Shown here: piece after piece, positions 6,637-8,970 of the stretch
Position numbering within the stretch: the first letter of the stretch is position 1
Layout: every line of letters starts with the position of its first letter
Assembly (NCBI GenBank): GCA_947460065.1
Contig: CANHGF010000075.1
Location: 1-8,970 of the forward strand
Direction: 5' to 3'
DNA from: Comamonadaceae bacterium
Lineage (GTDB): Bacteria; Pseudomonadota; Gammaproteobacteria; Burkholderiales; Burkholderiaceae_C
DNA length: 8,970 nucleotides
The notes under the pieces: generated by a model
Databases searched by the model: none
Seen by the model: only the letters and a program-made list of their open reading frames with translations
What the model was told of the DNA's origin: nothing
Position numbers and translations under genes: made by a program

Positions 6637-7650
6637 TCAGGGCTGGACCGTCTGGTGTGCAGCCAGCGCCAGCAGTCGGGTGTGTACCAGCCGGTCGATG
6701 CGGATGCCTTCGCGCATGGCGCGCTCGCGCGAGTTGAACGACTTCTCAGAAGGCAGCCGGATCTCGGTCACCCCCTCTTGGCGTGGCACCGCCTTGATGC
6801 GTGCCAGCTGCTCGCTCAGGTCGCGTTTGAAGTCGGCCAGCGGCAGCAGCAGGTCGGGCCGCATCGCGATGATCAGATAGCCATAGTCCTTGGCTGCATT
6901 GAGCCCTGAGCCGGCCAGCACCCCGAGCGCCTGCATGGCCAGGCCCAGGGCATAGCCCTTGTGGCCGCCAAAGGGCAGCAAAGCGCCTTGCTTGGCGGCC
7001 TGCGGATCGGTGGTGGGCTGGCCTTGCGCATCAAGTGCCACCCCGGCCGGCAGCGGCAGACCCAGCAGTTGGTAGAAATCAAGCTCGGTGCCGGGAAAGG
7101 CCGCCGTTGAGACATCGATCACCAGCGGATCGCCCTCCTTGGGAAAGCCAAAGGCCATCGGGTTGGTGCCATAAGCCGGCCGGCTCGCGCCGGGCGGGGC
7201 CACCAGACTGGCTGAGCCCACGGTGTGGATGCCGATCAATTCGCTTCTTGCGATGCGCTCCACATAGTAGGCGCTGCGCCCGCTCATCCAGCTGTTGGTC
7301 ACGCCCACCAGCGCAAAACCATGAGCCAGCGCCATCGCAATCGCGCGATCGGTGGCGTGGTGCATGGCCAGCATGCCCGAATGGTTGCCACCGTCGATCA
7401 GTGCTGAGACCGGCGTGGCATAGATATCGCGCATGGGCGTGGTGGGCTGTTTGCGCTTGGGGTTGGCCGCGATCTGCAAGATCTTGGGCAGGCCCGAGTA
7501 TTCATAGCCGCACAGCGCCGCATCCAGCATGTGCTCACACAACAGCTCGCTCTGATGGGTGTCATAGCCCAGCGCGCGCAATGCCGCACGGGCCAACTCG
7601 CGCGCTGCATCAACGCTCAGGTGAATGCGCTGGGCGTCGACTGCTGTCAT
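6637..7650 (-). CDS. Ldh_2-family (malate/L-lactate dehydrogenase-like) oxidoreductase, paralogue 2
   Basis: The 337-residue product is a second NAD(P)-dependent family member and a paralogue of the one encoded at 3793-4809. Hand alignment without gaps gives about 139 identities over the first 250 residues (roughly 56%). Shared blocks are DAALCGYEYSGLPKIL (43-58), IDGGNHSGMLAMHHA (85-99), WMSGRSAYYVER (121-132), GTNPMAFGFP (161-170), EGDPLVID (172-179), PTTD and GGHKGYAL (228-235). As in the paralogue, the family's SHG is replaced by YSG and the second catalytic-type His by Met122. The start codon overlaps the stop of the upstream small gene as ATGA (7647-7650). No good Shine-Dalgarno is seen, so translational coupling is likely. 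The substrate is probably an acid made or consumed by the neighbouring enzymes. Confidence 0.92.
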   Translation of the reverse strand: MTAVDAQRIHLSVDAARELARAALRALGYDTHQSELLCEHMLDAALCGYEYSGLPKILQIAANPKRKQPTTPMRDIYATPVSALIDGGNHSGMLAMHHATDRAIAMALAHGFALVGVTNSWMSGRSAYYVERIARSELIGIHTVGSASLVAPPGASRPAYGTNPMAFGFPKEGDPLVIDVSTAAFPGTELDFYQLLGLPLPAGVALDAQGQPTTDPQAAKQGALLPFGGHKGYALGLAMQALGVLAGSGLNAAKDYGYLIIAMRPDLLLPLADFKRDLSEQLARIKAVPRQEGVTEIRLPSEKSFNSRERAMREGIRIDRLVHTRLLALAAHQTVQP

Positions 7651-8012
7651 GGCAAGGGCTGCCGGCCTTGCGCGATCAGGCGCTCGGCCACGGTCGCGTC
7701 CACCGTCACGGGCAGGGTCAGGATCAGCGCGCCGTAGGATTTGCCATGCGGGTCCAGTGAAAGTGAGCGGGTGACGCCACCACCCAGTGCGTTTTCCAGC
7801 ACAAAGTTCAGGGCCTCGACATGCGGCATTTCATAGCGGGTGATGCGGCCTTTGACCAGCGCGCCGAAATGCCGGCGCACCGCCTCGACCGTGACCTGCT
7901 CGAGCAAGATGCAATAGTCTTGCGGCAGGTAGGCAATCACGCCAATGTTGCTGGCATCGCCTTTGTCGCCGGCGCGGGCATGGGCGATTTCGCGCAGGTA
8001 AAACCGCGTCAT
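7647..8012 (-). CDS. Stand-alone AtuA C-terminal-type ferredoxin-fold protein
   Basis: This 121-residue protein matches the small domain found at the C-terminus of some AtuA (acyclic terpene utilisation) proteins or, as here, encoded as a separate gene just after an AtuA-like gene. Visible signatures are the N-terminal ARAGDKGDASNIGVIAY (12-28) and a second block MPHVEALNFVLENALGGGVT (62-81) followed by LDPHGKS (86-92). It has no signal peptide or membrane segment, so it is probably cytosolic and probably binds the AtuA-like partner. The biochemical function of the domain is not established to my knowledge. ATG 8012 overlaps the upstream stop as ATGA (8009-8012), and GGAGGT (complement of 8016-8021) lies 3 bases upstream, a short spacing. 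It overlaps the downstream dehydrogenase start by the same 4-base pattern. Confidence 0.85.
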   Translation of the reverse strand: MTRFYLREIAHARAGDKGDASNIGVIAYLPQDYCILLEQVTVEAVRRHFGALVKGRITRYEMPHVEALNFVLENALGGGVTRSLSLDPHGKSYGALILTLPVTVDATVAERLIAQGRQPLP

Positions 8013-8970
8013 GCCACCTCCAGCATCAAGAGCTGCGGCTGCACCGCAGCGCGCGGAATCAGCACCGAATAAATCGCCAGCACCTCGCGCACCGCCGTGC
8101 GTGGCAGCGAGGACATGGCCGGGCCTTTGCCCACCAGGGTCTCGACCTCGCCAGCGAGCTTGGCCGCGTCGCGCCTGGCCTTGGCGCGACCGGCAAAGCG
8201 CAGGCGAACTTCATAGGGCTCATGGGGCGTGGGCAGGGAGGCCGCGCCGTGCAGCGAGTTCATGCCGATGTAGTCCACCTGCAACTCGTCGAGCTGCACA
8301 CCGCCTATGCGCAGGCGCTCGCGCACCACCTGCTCGGCCAGTCGCGCGCGGTTCAGGCAGCCCAGGCCGGCGTAGGTGATTTCTGCTTCGCCTATCCAGC
8401 CTTCTTTGATGCCCACCGACACCTTGAGCTGATCGGGCCGCGGCCGTCCCCGGCCGCCGCTCATGCCCACCCGGTCCGGCCCGAGCTCGGTCAGCCGCAC
8501 CTCGGTGAAGTCGACCACCACATCCGGGGTGATGTAGTTGGCCGGGTCGTGAATTTCGTAGAGCATCTGCTCGGTGCAGATCGCCCGGTTGATCACCCCG
8601 CCGGTGCCGGCCACCTTGGCCACCACGCCATGGCCGTCGGCGCGCATCTCCAGGAAGGGGTAGCCCAGCTTGCCCAGGTCGGGCACCTCCTTGTAGCCCG
8701 GGTCGGCAAAGAAGCCGCCCGAGACATTGGCGCCGCACTCGACCATGTCGGCGCAGACCTGGCCTTGGCCCAGCAAGTTCCAGTCGGACTGGCTCCAGCC
8801 AAACTCATGGATCATGGGCGCCAGAAACAAAGAGCAATCGGCCACCCGCCCGGTCAGCACGATGTCGGCGCCTTGCGCCAGGGCCTGCACGATGTTGTCC
8901 GCGCCCAAATAGGCGTTGGCGCTGAGCAGCTCGCCTGGCAGGCTGGACAGGGGCAGGCCCGACTCCATGA
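8009..8970 (-). CDS. AtuA-like (DUF1446) protein, C-terminal part; 5' end outside window
   Basis: This is a member of the family named for acyclic terpene utilisation protein AtuA, found in many catabolic clusters; its reaction is not settled. About 320 residues are visible. Family marks are SANAYLGADNIVQALAQGAD, VLTGRVADCSLFLAP, MIHEFGW, ECGANVSGGFFADPGYKEVP, GTGGVINRAICTEQMLYEI, HDPANYITPDVVVDFTEV and GRGRPRPDQLKV. The ATG at 8966-8968 is almost certainly internal, since family members carry roughly another 100-150 residues before SANAYLGA. The start and operon promoter therefore lie beyond the right edge. It ends at TGA (complement of 8009-8011) inside an ATGA overlap with the small AtuA C-terminal-type gene. 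No truncation or frameshift is seen. Confidence 0.88.
   Translation of the reverse strand, partial: MESGLPLSSLPGELLSANAYLGADNIVQALAQGADIVLTGRVADCSLFLAPMIHEFGWSQSDWNLLGQGQVCADMVECGANVSGGFFADPGYKEVPDLGKLGYPFLEMRADGHGVVAKVAGTGGVINRAICTEQMLYEIHDPANYITPDVVVDFTEVRLTELGPDRVGMSGGRGRPRPDQLKVSVGIKEGWIGEAEITYAGLGCLNRARLAEQVVRERLRIGGVQLDELQVDYIGMNSLHGAASLPTPHEPYEVRLRFAGRAKARRDAAKLAGEVETLVGKGPAMSSLPRTAVREVLAIYSVLIPRAAVQPQLLMLEVA

Noticed and set aside
7035..7760. Plus-strand ORF of 241 codons opposite the second dehydrogenase
   Set aside because: Its translation is Arg/Ser/Pro/Trp-rich and low-complexity, typical of a shadow frame, and it is antisense to two well-supported genes.
8966..8968. ATG as the true start of the AtuA-like protein
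   Set aside because: Family members have a sizeable N-terminal region before SANAYLGA, and the window simply ends 2 bases further on.

Overview
The window looks like chromosomal DNA of a GC-rich betaproteobacterium. It most resembles Burkholderiales of the Comamonadaceae type: the S11 C-terminus reads [10 protein letters not shown]4 has no cysteine, the gene order is rpsK-rpsD-rpoA-rplQ, and a Bug-type solute-binding protein is present. The family-level placement comes from remembered sequences, not a search.

Positions 1-2725, all on the plus strand, hold the distal end of the alpha ribosomal operon: the 3' part of rpsK (S11), then complete rpsD (S4), rpoA (RNA polymerase alpha) and rplQ (L17). 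A strong intrinsic terminator at 2702-2725 closes it. The three gaps inside this block are 84-138 bases long and each contains clear stem-loops; the rpsD-rpoA gap has two that cannot form together.

From 2726 to the end the DNA changes to accessory carboxylate or carbonyl metabolism, with strand switches. A plus-strand gene encodes a secreted Bug/TctC-type substrate-binding protein. It meets head-on, with a 14-base overlap, a minus-strand Ldh_2-family (malate/L-lactate dehydrogenase-like) gene. That gene diverges across 50 bases from a plus-strand gene for a methylisocitrate-lyase-family (PrpB-like) C-C lyase. The lyase gene converges on a four-gene minus-strand operon that enters from the right edge: AtuA-like protein (5' end outside the window), a small separate AtuA C-terminal-type ferredoxin-fold protein, a second Ldh_2 enzyme, and a LigI-like metal-dependent amidohydrolase/lactonase. 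The first three genes of that operon are joined by two ATGA overlaps.

These genes plausibly form one uncharacterised catabolic locus for an organic acid: periplasmic capture (Bug), lactone or ester hydrolysis (amidohydrolase), oxidoreduction (two Ldh_2 paralogues), an unknown step (AtuA pair) and aldol-type cleavage probably releasing pyruvate (PrpB-like). The substrate cannot be read from the sequence. The most notable molecular observation is that both Ldh_2 paralogues, about 56% identical to each other over their first 250 residues, have replaced the two histidines conserved in characterised family members (SHG became YSG; the later GHSG or NHFG-type His became Met). They probably belong to a divergent subfamily with altered chemistry. 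The lyase also carries AGGG where PrpB has SGGG. No RNA genes, insertion sequences, CRISPR arrays or local regulator genes were seen.
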